Source of the DNA: CAZTNW01 sp964614945
Lineage (GTDB): Bacteria; Caldisericota; JANLFM01
Length of the DNA: 64,000 nucleotides
NCBI GenBank assembly: GCA_964614945.1
Contig: CAZTNW010000002.1
Location: 124,001-188,000 of the forward strand
Direction: 5' to 3'
Shown here piece after piece: positions 1-6,816 of the stretch. The notes below the pieces were generated by a model that saw only the letters and a program-made list of their open reading frames with translations, did no database searches and had not been told where the DNA came from. Position numbers and translations under genes: made by a program. Numbering within the stretch: position 1 is the first letter of the stretch; the number at the start of each line of letters is the position of its first letter.

Positions 1-219
1 GGCCAGTGGTGCCACCATCCGGTGAGTAACATTTTTCGCCACTTCCTCTGCGCTTTCTGCTTTATTCAGGACGAGCTCAAGCACGGTATCCGCTTTTTTC
101 CTGGCCTTCCGGATAAAAAAGGAGAGGAAGGCGAAGAAAATAATCAAGAGGGCGAGGATAAACATCAGGAACAGGGCGAGGAGGAAAAGGGCCAGATCCC
201 TCCAGGCAGCCAGGTCCAT
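1..219 (-). CDS. Small single-pass membrane protein, 3' end outside the window
   Basis: An open minus-strand frame begins with ATG at 219 and runs off the left edge, so only about 73 residues are visible. The N-terminus is one long hydrophobic segment (about residues 9-36, Leu/Ile/Phe rich). A basic stretch and an Ala/Glu/Val-rich helical region follow. The ATG lies one base after the stop of the YtxH-like gene, so the two are probably translationally coupled. I do not recognise a family. With the two genes upstream it forms a cluster of small envelope proteins. The function is unknown. Confidence 0.55.
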   Translation of the reverse strand, partial: MDLAAWRDLALFLLALFLMFILALLIIFFAFLSFFIRKARKKADTVLELVLNKAESAEEVAKNVTHRMVAPLA

Positions 220-220
220 C

Positions 221-409
221 TCAGCTTCCCCAACGAGCGAGCAGTTCCTGCTTTTTCTGGCAGGCCGCCTCGCGTGCCTTCTCGCAGGCATCCATCACTC
301 GTTCACGGATTACTCTCTGTGTCTCTTTTCCCTCCCGCGGGGCGAAAAGAAGCCCTAGAATTCCGCCAGCGAGCAGGCCGGAAATCAGACCGCAAAGAAA
401 CCCTCTCAT
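221..409 (-). CDS. YtxH-like small membrane protein
   Basis: A 62-residue protein. The N-terminal glycine-rich transmembrane helix is followed by the sequence LFAPREGKE, the hallmark of YtxH-type proteins, and then a charged helical tail. YtxH proteins are small envelope or stress-associated proteins of uncertain role. I chose the ATG at 409 because GAGGAGG lies just upstream and this ATG overlaps the stop of the preceding gene as ATGA. A longer frame to 445 is open but has no such support. It sits between two other small membrane proteins in one minus-strand unit. Confidence 0.7.
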   Translation of the reverse strand: MRGFLCGLISGLLAGGILGLLFAPREGKETQRVIRERVMDACEKAREAACQKKQELLARWGS

Positions 410-711
410 TTTTTCCTCCTCAACAACTTCCTCAGGAAACGCCATCCCTGCATAACCATGGCCGATCGCTTTCCTATCTTCGAGGCTTGCACAAAAGGAG
501 TGAGGATGGCCTCCTGGGCCAATCCTATCGTCGCGCGGAGAGAGCGGAGGGTCTCTCCACCCGATTGAAGAAGGGGCTTTAGATCGCGTTGCAGGGCTCG
601 AAAGAAGGAAGTGATGACAAGAACGAGATAGAGGAAAAGAAAGAAAGCCATGATCGTCAAAGCCGCGACCGTTATAATTGCAATATCCCTGACAGTTGCC
701 AACGCTATCAC
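406..711 (-). CDS. Small membrane protein with helical tail (hypothetical)
   Basis: A protein of 101 residues. One hydrophobic segment lies at about residues 9-36. An amphipathic region and a very basic C-terminus (RKLLRRKK) follow. The first codon is GTG, with GGAGG only three bases away, so an internal start is possible. It resembles the DUF948-type small proteins often found beside YtxH genes, but this is only an architectural similarity. It is the first gene of the small-membrane-protein cluster and is divergent from the dehydrogenase gene at 832. Confidence 0.6.
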   Translation of the reverse strand: MIALATVRDIAIITVAALTIMAFFLFLYLVLVITSFFRALQRDLKPLLQSGGETLRSLRATIGLAQEAILTPFVQASKIGKRSAMVMQGWRFLRKLLRRKK

Positions 712-732
712 CTGCCTCCGTAAGGTGCTTCC

Positions 733-738
733 TTTATA
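733..738 (-). promoter_or_regulatory. Possible extended -10 element for the small-membrane-protein cluster
   Basis: On the minus strand the sequence reads TGC-TATAAA, an extended -10 form (TGn before the hexamer), about 22 bases upstream of the GTG at 711. I see no good -35 at the normal distance. This is a weak call. Confidence 0.3.
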
Positions 739-831
739 GCACAGGGTGGCCTATCCTCGCTATACTCTCCTTAGAGGATGAATTCTTCCGCTGGGAAAGA
801 CCAGTCTAAATAAAAAAGCACGAGGGTCGAG

Positions 832-1848
832 ATGAGAAAGCTGAAAATTCTAATAACCGGGGCATCGTCCGGCCTCGGGCTTACAACCGCTCTGCATTTG
901 ATGGCCCGGGGGCATTTCGTGATTGGGACGAGCAGGGACCCCGGGGGTTACTCCTTGGAAGATCTTAAAGCAAGCGTTCTACGCGATCACACCCGCTATC
1001 GCTTGGAGGAGGGGAAGCTGAAGGAAGTAGGTCTTAGGCTGCCGCAGGTCTTTTCGAAATTGGATGTTCTCTTAGGCCAATTTATCCTGCTTCCCCTGGA
1101 TTATCGCGCTCGTCCCTCAGCCCAGCAGTGCGCGGTGCAGTACTTCGAGCGTGCGGGGGGAGAAATCGATGTCCTCTTTCTCAACGCCGGCCTCGGTATT
1201 TTCGGTTCGGTCGAGGAAACAGAAGAACAGCTTGCGGAGGAGCAATTTGCCACCAATCTCTTCGGCCCCCTCCGCTTGCTCAAGCATGTCCTTCCTGTCA
1301 TGAGAAGGCAGGGTCGGGGAAAAGTAATATTAACCAGCTCCCTCGCGGCAGGGTTGACCGTGCCCTTTGAAAGCTATTATTCAGCCAGCAAATCCGCCCT
1401 CGAGCGCGTGGCTGAAGGACTGGCCATGGAGATAAAGCCCTTTGGTATTCAAGTAGCGGTTGTGGAGCCGGGCGATATCAACACGGCCTTTAATTTGACG
1501 ACGGTCAGGAGCCTTCAAGCTATCAGAGGCACGAGCAGCGATCTTCCCCTCCTCCTGCATTCCTTCCCTCTCGGGGAGGGCTCCCCCTATTACAATCGCG
1601 CCCAGAATTCCTGGAACTACATTATGCGCACACTGCCTTTGAAACCCTCCCCTACTCTGGTAGCCAAGGTGATGGTCAAATTGGCGGAAAAGCCGCGAAT
1701 CGGGTTCCGCTACAGAGCGGGGAGCCTCTGGCAGACCGTCGCCGCCTCTTTGGCCCAGAGAATCTTTCCTGACGCGCTGAAGGAATGGGCGCTTACCAAG
1801 ATTTATGAGCTGGATAGGGATAAGAATGCGGGTCGGGCTCCTCTATAA
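832..1848 (+). CDS. Short-chain dehydrogenase/reductase with an inserted segment
   Basis: A 338-residue SDR-family NAD(P)-dependent oxidoreductase. Seen: the glycine-rich cofactor motif TGASSGLG (residues 9-16), NAG at about 118-120, a TSS serine near 169, and the catalytic YSASK (Tyr183, Lys187). The substrate is unknown. Classical SDRs are about 250 residues. Here about 50 extra residues lie between the second beta-strand (GTSRD) and the third (LLPLDYR), and the C-terminus is also long. The last 23 bases overlap the start of the ATP-grasp gene, so the two are probably made together. A GAGG lies a few bases before the ATG. Confidence 0.88.
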   Translation: MRKLKILITGASSGLGLTTALHLMARGHFVIGTSRDPGGYSLEDLKASVLRDHTRYRLEEGKLKEVGLRLPQVFSKLDVLLGQFILLPLDYRARPSAQQCAVQYFERAGGEIDVLFLNAGLGIFGSVEETEEQLAEEQFATNLFGPLRLLKHVLPVMRRQGRGKVILTSSLAAGLTVPFESYYSASKSALERVAEGLAMEIKPFGIQVAVVEPGDINTAFNLTTVRSLQAIRGTSSDLPLLLHSFPLGEGSPYYNRAQNSWNYIMRTLPLKPSPTLVAKVMVKLAEKPRIGFRYRAGSLWQTVAASLAQRIFPDALKEWALTKIYELDRDKNAGRAPL

Positions 1849-2764
1849 GGCCAACTTCTCCTCGAGCGAGGAGGATAAAAAGAGAGCAAATCAGCAGAGC
1901 AGGACCATTGAGGCCGTAGTTCAATCATTGAAAACGGAGGGCTTTTCCCCTTTCTGCATTCCCCTTAACCCACCCGATCTTTCCCCGCTTATCAATTCCC
2001 GGGCGGAGGTTGTTTTTCACCTCTATTCCGCCACGGGAGAGGAGCAGGCGCACGTGGCCGCGCTCCTCGAACTCCTTCGCATTCCATACACGGGATCTTC
2101 TCCGGCCGGGCATCTCATCGCATTAGCCAAACCAGTCGCCAAGGCCATCTGGACTCAGGCCCAGATCCCTACGCCTCCGTTTTTCTGGCACTCCGATCCC
2201 GGAAAGAAGGATTTCCCCCTGATCGTGAAACCGGCCTTCGGTGGTTCCGGTGAGGGTATCTCCTCGTCGTCCGTCGTTGTCAGCCAGCAAGCGCTACGTG
2301 CACAAATACAGCGGGTGAAAACCTTTTCTCCGCTCTTCGCGGAGAAATACATCCCAGGGCGGGAACTGACTGTGGGGATCCTGGATAATCCTGTTCGTGC
2401 CCTTCATCCCTTGGAGGTTTCTTTCACTGCCCTTCCCCCCGAAGAGCGCCCGATCAATAGCTTCGCCGCCAAAACCAAATACAGCGATCGCGTGGATGTG
2501 AAAAAAGCTCGCCTGAAGGCCTCCCTTCTGCAAGAGGTGAAGGGTATTGCCGAAAGATCCTTTATCGCCCTCGGATTGCGTGATTACGCCAGAGCCGACT
2601 TCCGATTGGACGAAAACGACCGTCCCTACATCATCGAGATCAACAGCCTGCCCGGGCTCGAGCCAAGGTATTCGGATTTACCGAAAGCGGCGGAACTATC
2701 GGGTATCCCCTACAGCACCCTCTTGCGCATAATTGTCGAGAGCGCTCTCGCACGTATCGCTTAA
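1826..2764 (+). CDS. ATP-grasp ligase related to D-alanine-D-alanine ligase
   Basis: A protein of 312 residues, close to the usual Ddl length. Seen: the ATP-binding stretch VKPAFGGSGEGI in the middle, and a C-terminal metal/ATP-site segment with ARADFRLD and EINSLPGL, very like the EVNTLPG element of Ddl. Known: the family couples ATP to form an acyl-phosphate and then a peptide or amide bond. The N-terminal region does not let me assign D-Ala as substrate. I chose the ATG at 1826 because AGGGA precedes it; another ATG at 1805 is in frame. It overlaps the upstream dehydrogenase by 23 bases. Confidence 0.8.
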   Translation: MRVGLLYKANFSSSEEDKKRANQQSRTIEAVVQSLKTEGFSPFCIPLNPPDLSPLINSRAEVVFHLYSATGEEQAHVAALLELLRIPYTGSSPAGHLIALAKPVAKAIWTQAQIPTPPFFWHSDPGKKDFPLIVKPAFGGSGEGISSSSVVVSQQALRAQIQRVKTFSPLFAEKYIPGRELTVGILDNPVRALHPLEVSFTALPPEERPINSFAAKTKYSDRVDVKKARLKASLLQEVKGIAERSFIALGLRDYARADFRLDENDRPYIIEINSLPGLEPRYSDLPKAAELSGIPYSTLLRIIVESALARIA

Positions 2765-2776
2765 AAGGAGGTTCCA

Positions 2777-3511
2777 ATGGAAGAAAGGGAAGTCCAGTTC
2801 AAACACCCTGTTTACGTAGAGGTACGCAGGGACGGTCGCGCCATGGCTCACGCCTACACCCTGCCGGGCTGCATCAGCAAGGGGAAGAGCATGGAGGAAG
2901 CTCTTGCGGGAATTGGCAAGGAGATCGGACTGTATTATTCCTGGTTAAAATCGCACAAAGTCCCGCTCAAGGAGACTGAGGAGTGGGAATTGATCGAGGC
3001 CAAAGAAGGGATTGCCCCTTTCGAATCGGGAGACGCCGCTGAGCTTTTTACCCCGGACCTCGAGCCGCCAGAGGATGAGGAAGTGGAGGAGTACCTGCGC
3101 CGGATGTCATTTTCCCGCCAGGATCTCCTCTCCCTCGTGACTCCTCTAAGGGAGGAGGAACTGAAATGCACGCGGGAGGGAACGAGTAGGACCATCGAAG
3201 CCATTCTTTACCATGTCGCCCGGGCGGAAGAGTGGTACATCTCCCGGCTCGGCCCGATATCCGAGCTCCACCAATTCGCCAGCTTCCAGGGAACGGTCTT
3301 CAATTATCTTGCGGCCGTGCGTCGGATGGCAGTGAAGCGCTTGAGCGCACTCTCGCCCTTAGAAAGGGCGACCGTCTATCGTCTGCCAGAATTCACACAG
3401 CATCCGGAGGAACCTTGGACGATGCGCAAGGTCCTGCGCAGGTTTCTGGAGCACGAAAGAGAGCATACGCAGAACATTGTCAGGCTTTTAAATCTTCCCT
3501 CGCCTGCTTAA
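2777..3511 (+). CDS. HicB-like domain fused to a DinB-like domain
   Basis: A protein of 244 residues. The N-terminal 60 residues resemble the HicB fold (VYVEV, then YTLPGC and a MEEAL helix). After an acidic linker (about residues 75-105) comes a four-helix DinB-like domain with ILYHVARAEEWY and a C-terminal EHEREHTQN. The histidines in these helices match the metal-ligand pattern of the DinB/YfiT superfamily. No HicA partner is adjacent, so a toxin-antitoxin role is not supported. An excellent AAAGGAGG precedes the ATG. The stop overlaps the stop of ppa on the other strand. Confidence 0.75.
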   Translation: MEEREVQFKHPVYVEVRRDGRAMAHAYTLPGCISKGKSMEEALAGIGKEIGLYYSWLKSHKVPLKETEEWELIEAKEGIAPFESGDAAELFTPDLEPPEDEEVEEYLRRMSFSRQDLLSLVTPLREEELKCTREGTSRTIEAILYHVARAEEWYISRLGPISELHQFASFQGTVFNYLAAVRRMAVKRLSALSPLERATVYRLPEFTQHPEEPWTMRKVLRRFLEHEREHTQNIVRLLNLPSPA

Positions 3512-4050
3512 CAGCCACCGCTTTTAGCCTGCGCCGCCTTCTGCTGAGCTGCATGGCCCTTTAAAATGAGGGCCTTGGCCTCCTCAGTACCTTTCCAGCC
3601 CAGAACCCTGGTCATCTTGTCCTCAAGGGTCTTATAAACAGCAAAAAAATGCTCGACCTCCAGGAGGCGGTGAGGGACAAGATCTTCCAGATGCATTACC
3701 GTGTTGTAGCGAGGATCGTGGACAGACACCGCCAGTACCTTCTCGTCCTTCCCCCTCTCGTCCTCCATCTCCAGGACGCCGATCGGTCTCGCCTCAACAA
3801 TACAGCCGGCAAAGGTCCCTTCGTCGGAGATAACGAGGATGTCCAGGGGGTCTCCGTCCTCGGACAGGGTTTCGGCGATATGCCCGTAATCGTAGGGATA
3901 TTGCAGGGGCGAGAACAGGACACGGTTTAGGACGATGCTGTCCGTGAGTGGGTCGAGTTCGTACTTGTTCCGGCTGCCCTTGGGGATCTCCACTATCGCC
4001 CGCACGACATCAGGGGCGCCCTCTCCGATCTTCACATCCTTAAAAGCCAT
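3508..4050 (-). CDS. ppa: Inorganic pyrophosphatase (family I)
   Basis: A protein of 180 residues that hydrolyses PPi to two phosphates in the cytoplasm. The family I pattern is clear: EIPKGSRNKYE near the N-terminus and DGDPLDILV with the three metal-binding aspartates. The C-terminus is Ala/Lys/Gln rich. It is transcribed convergently with the HicB-DinB gene, the two stop codons overlapping by four bases. A PPi-type phosphofructokinase is also encoded in this window at 49.7 kb, so two enzymes that use PPi may compete for the same pool. Confidence 0.93.
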   Translation of the reverse strand: MAFKDVKIGEGAPDVVRAIVEIPKGSRNKYELDPLTDSIVLNRVLFSPLQYPYDYGHIAETLSEDGDPLDILVISDEGTFAGCIVEARPIGVLEMEDERGKDEKVLAVSVHDPRYNTVMHLEDLVPHRLLEVEHFFAVYKTLEDKMTRVLGWKGTEEAKALILKGHAAQQKAAQAKSGGC

Positions 4051-4070
4051 ACCTGGTCTCCATGCTCATT

Positions 4071-6053
4071 CTACGAGAAACCGAGCGCGAGCAGAAGTCG
4101 ATAGAGCAAGCCGCTCGTCAACAGGGAGAAGCCGAAAAGGAGGAGAAAAATAAGCAGAGCTCGCTTCCATTTAAGTTCGCGCGCTAAAGCGGTGAGGGAA
4201 GAGAGGCAGGGAAAGGAGACGGTGACGAAATAGACGAAGACATAGAGCTGGACGGGAGAAAGAAGGCCCAAAAGATCGAATGTGCTGCGCCCGGTCTCTG
4301 CCGCAGCCAGGACGAACAGGAGCTGCAGCGACATCTCCTTGCGCAGGAAAGAGAAAATGAGGACCAGGCCAGCTACGACCGGCAGGCCCATCCAGCCTTC
4401 CACAAAGGGCCTCAGAGGCTCCAGCAGGCCTTGGATGGCGTGGGTCTCGTAAAGAGTGCCCAGCAGCAGGCTGCCCAGGATCATGATCGGGGTAGCGAAG
4501 AGGAGAAAATCGGAAAAGCGCGTCCAGGTCTTTTTTAGCACCAGATTCCATTGCGGCCACCGCATGGGAGGGATCTCGCTGATCATCACTGTGGGTTGAC
4601 CACGATAGACGCGGTTGAGGAGAAGGCCGAAAAGGAAGACCAGTCCAATAGTAATGGCATAAAGGGAGAGGGCCGCACCCCACCCCAGATAGGGCCCCGC
4701 CGCTCCCAGGATCACCACCGTACGGGCGCTGCAGGGAACGAGAAGGATCAAAAAGGAGGCGATGAAACGCTCGCGCATTCCCGGGAGAATCCGGGTTCCG
4801 ATCAGGGCGGGGACATTGCAGCCCGCTCCCGCTACGAGGTTCACAAGGGCTCTCCCGGGTAAACCGAAGAGCCTGGTCAGCCGCTCTCCCAGAAACGAGA
4901 GCACAGAAAGGTAGCCAGAGTCTTCCAAAAAAGCCAGGAGTACATAGAAAACAAGGATATAGGGAATCCCTACGGCCAGGGCAGCCTGGATCCCCTGGTC
5001 GAGGCCCCAGAGGATCACACGTTCGACTATGTTTGTTCCTACGATAGCGCGCACGAAAGCCTCCAGGCCCGGCGACACTGTGTTTGTCCAGAGCCAAGTG
5101 AAACCTTCGGAGAGCCATCCTCCCACGAGAAAGAGGATGCCGAAAACTGAGAGGAGGATGAGCAATGCGGAAAAGCTTCCGCTCATGGGGGCCGTGAGGA
5201 ATTTCTCCATCCGCCGGGGAAAGTGCTGGTGCGGTTTCTGTACCGCCTGCCCAAGAAACCGAGCCAGGGAATGGAAGAAAGTGTAGAGCGGTATAATGAG
5301 TTCCTGTATCTGGTAGCTCTTGCGGAAAAGATCCAGTGCTGCCTGGGCTTTCTCCAGCTTTCCCTGTTTTTTCAACTCTTCTTTCAGCCTGGCGTCCCCT
5401 CGCAAGAAGAGAAAGACCGAGCGCCGGGGCGGGAGCTTGGCCTCCTCGAGAATTTCCCCAAGCACCGGGATCAAATGCCGCATATTGGCAGGATAGGGCA
5501 AGGGGTAGTTTATCATCGTCGTCCGGTTAAGCAGACGCCGGACCTCCTTTTTCAACTGCGGAATTCCCTGATTGCGGGTGGCGACAACGGAGACGACCGG
5601 CAACTCTAAGAGTCGGGAGAGCTTCTCCCAATCCACAGGCTCCCCCTCATGTTCGGCCTGATCGCCGAAGGTCCCGACCACGAGGAGAGGAAGGTCAAGG
5701 GCCATCAGGACGAAAAGGAGAAACAGGTTGCGGGAAAGGTTGGTAGCATCCAGCACCGCGACCACCAGGTCAGGTTTTTCCTCGAAAATATAGTTCCAGG
5801 TCGATTGTTGATCCTCAGAAAGCGCGTCCAGGCCGTATACGCCAGGCAGGTCCACGAGCATGTAGTCGCCCTCGTTGTCATGGATGACGGAACGGAAGAC
5901 CTCTGCCGTGACGCCCGGGTAGTTGGCCACTTCCGTATGCGCGCCACTCAGGCGATTGAAAAGAAGTGATTTGCCAACGTTGGGATTTCCTACCAGGGCG
6001 ACTTTCGGGAGGTGGCGCTGAGCACCATGCCTGAAGCGATGTCGGTGCCTCAT
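4071..6053 (-). CDS. feoB: Ferrous iron transport protein B
   Basis: A 660-residue membrane GTPase for Fe(II) uptake. The N-terminal G-domain shows GNPNVGKS (G1), the threonine-containing NYPGVT loop and DLPGVYGL (G3), followed by a helical spacer. Two Gate-type membrane regions follow, with a GAGCNVPA motif and at least eight hydrophobic segments. The start at 6053 is chosen because it overlaps the regulator stop (ATGA) and follows AGAGGG. No free-standing feoA is seen, but the regulator upstream carries a FeoA-like C-terminal domain. The pair is probably controlled by the operators at 6714-6750. Confidence 0.94.
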   Translation of the reverse strand: MRHRHRFRHGAQRHLPKVALVGNPNVGKSLLFNRLSGAHTEVANYPGVTAEVFRSVIHDNEGDYMLVDLPGVYGLDALSEDQQSTWNYIFEEKPDLVVAVLDATNLSRNLFLLFVLMALDLPLLVVGTFGDQAEHEGEPVDWEKLSRLLELPVVSVVATRNQGIPQLKKEVRRLLNRTTMINYPLPYPANMRHLIPVLGEILEEAKLPPRRSVFLFLRGDARLKEELKKQGKLEKAQAALDLFRKSYQIQELIIPLYTFFHSLARFLGQAVQKPHQHFPRRMEKFLTAPMSGSFSALLILLSVFGILFLVGGWLSEGFTWLWTNTVSPGLEAFVRAIVGTNIVERVILWGLDQGIQAALAVGIPYILVFYVLLAFLEDSGYLSVLSFLGERLTRLFGLPGRALVNLVAGAGCNVPALIGTRILPGMRERFIASFLILLVPCSARTVVILGAAGPYLGWGAALSLYAITIGLVFLFGLLLNRVYRGQPTVMISEIPPMRWPQWNLVLKKTWTRFSDFLLFATPIMILGSLLLGTLYETHAIQGLLEPLRPFVEGWMGLPVVAGLVLIFSFLRKEMSLQLLFVLAAAETGRSTFDLLGLLSPVQLYVFVYFVTVSFPCLSSLTALARELKWKRALLIFLLLFGFSLLTSGLLYRLLLALGFS

Positions 6054-6721
6054 ACCCTCTGTACTATGATTTTTCCTACTACCTCGTCCCCCAGGGAGTA
6101 GCGGCAATTGCCCATGGCGATAATTCTCGTGCCGCCGAAGGGGGCAACTTCTTTCAACCGGACCTTAACGCCAGGGAAAAGGCCTAAAGAAGCCATATAG
6201 CGGAGAAAGCCTGGCTCCTCTTCATTGATTGCCATAATAACGGCCTCTTCGCCCTTCTCCAGATCAGCGAGGGTCAGGACGGGTAATTGTTCGCCCTGTT
6301 CGCCTGGGATTGGCTGGCCGTGCGGGCATGTGCTGGGGTGGTTCAGCCTGCGGTCGAGAGAATCTTCCATCTCGGCACTCATATTATGCTCCAAACGGCA
6401 GGCTTCTTCGTGGGCTTTGTCCCATTCCATTTCCAGTATATCGACGAGGAATCTCTCCAGCAGGCGATGGCGACGGATCACCTTCTCTCCGAGAGCTTTC
6501 CCATTTGCAGTCAAGGAATAGACTCCCCTGCCGGAGGCGCTCACGTATCCTTCTTTTATTAGCCTCTGCAGCATCTCGGAAACGGAAGGAGGGGTAACTT
6601 TTAAGAAGCGGCTGAGATTCGTCACGCTCAGCTCCTGGCCGCTATCCTCCAAGCGCCAGAGGGCCTCTAGGTATTCTTCAATCCTCTCAGTAGTTTTCTC
6701 CTCTGTGACCATATTAGGCAT
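6050..6721 (-). CDS. DtxR/MntR-family metal-dependent repressor with FeoA-like domain
   Basis: A 223-residue regulator. An N-terminal winged helix-turn-helix (VTPPSVSEMLQRL) is followed by a dimerisation and metal-binding region with HRLLERFL, EACRLEH and the CPHG motif. A C-terminal SH3/FeoA-like domain (about 150-223) has SLGLFPGVKV. Known: such proteins repress iron or manganese uptake genes when metal is bound. It is coupled to feoB by an ATGA overlap, so it should report on iron. The ATG at 6721 lies inside an operator and about nine bases after a -10, so the mRNA is probably leaderless. An alternative ATG is at 6712. Confidence 0.9.
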   Translation of the reverse strand: MPNMVTEEKTTERIEEYLEALWRLEDSGQELSVTNLSRFLKVTPPSVSEMLQRLIKEGYVSASGRGVYSLTANGKALGEKVIRRHRLLERFLVDILEMEWDKAHEEACRLEHNMSAEMEDSLDRRLNHPSTCPHGQPIPGEQGEQLPVLTLADLEKGEEAVIMAINEEEPGFLRYMASLGLFPGVKVRLKEVAPFGGTRIIAMGNCRYSLGDEVVGKIIVQRV

Positions 6722-6727
6722 ACCTAA
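6714..6727 (-). promoter_or_regulatory. Operator 1: palindrome over the regulator start codon
   Basis: A perfect inverted repeat, TTAGG-N4-CCTAA, at the expected transcription start. It includes the ATG at 6721. It resembles DtxR/TroR-type metal-regulator boxes. Autoregulation by the encoded repressor is inferred. Confidence 0.75.
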
Positions 6728-6730
6728 ATG

Positions 6731-6759
6731 AATATATAAGGTCTGCCTAACTGAATCAA
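6731..6759 (-). promoter_or_regulatory. Promoter of the regulator-feoB operon
   Basis: A good sigma-70-type promoter on the minus strand: TTGATT (6759-6754), a 17-base spacer and TATATT (6736-6731). The start codon at 6721 is only nine bases beyond the -10, leaving essentially no leader. Confidence 0.72.
6737..6750 (-). promoter_or_regulatory. Operator 2: second metal-box copy within the promoter spacer
   Basis: TTAGG-N4-CCTTA, the same repeat with one arm base changed. It lies exactly between the -35 and -10 elements. Its centre is 23 bases from that of operator 1, about two helical turns, so both sites lie on a similar face of the DNA. Confidence 0.65.
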
Positions 6760-6816
6760 GAGGGAAGAACGCCTCCGCTCAGAGTTTCGTGCTCGCGCGG
6801 TGCGAGGGAGAGACCC

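Noticed and set aside
22..582. A 186-codon plus-strand open frame at the left edge
   Set aside because: It is antisense to the three small membrane genes, which have better starts, couplings and the YtxH signature.
2777..2960. HicB-type antitoxin of a toxin-antitoxin pair
   Set aside because: No hicA-like short gene with a dsRBD-like fold is adjacent, and the domain is part of a longer fusion.
4171..5118. A 315-codon minus-strand open frame
   Set aside because: It is the same strand but a different frame of feoB; Arg/Pro/Gly-rich without motifs.
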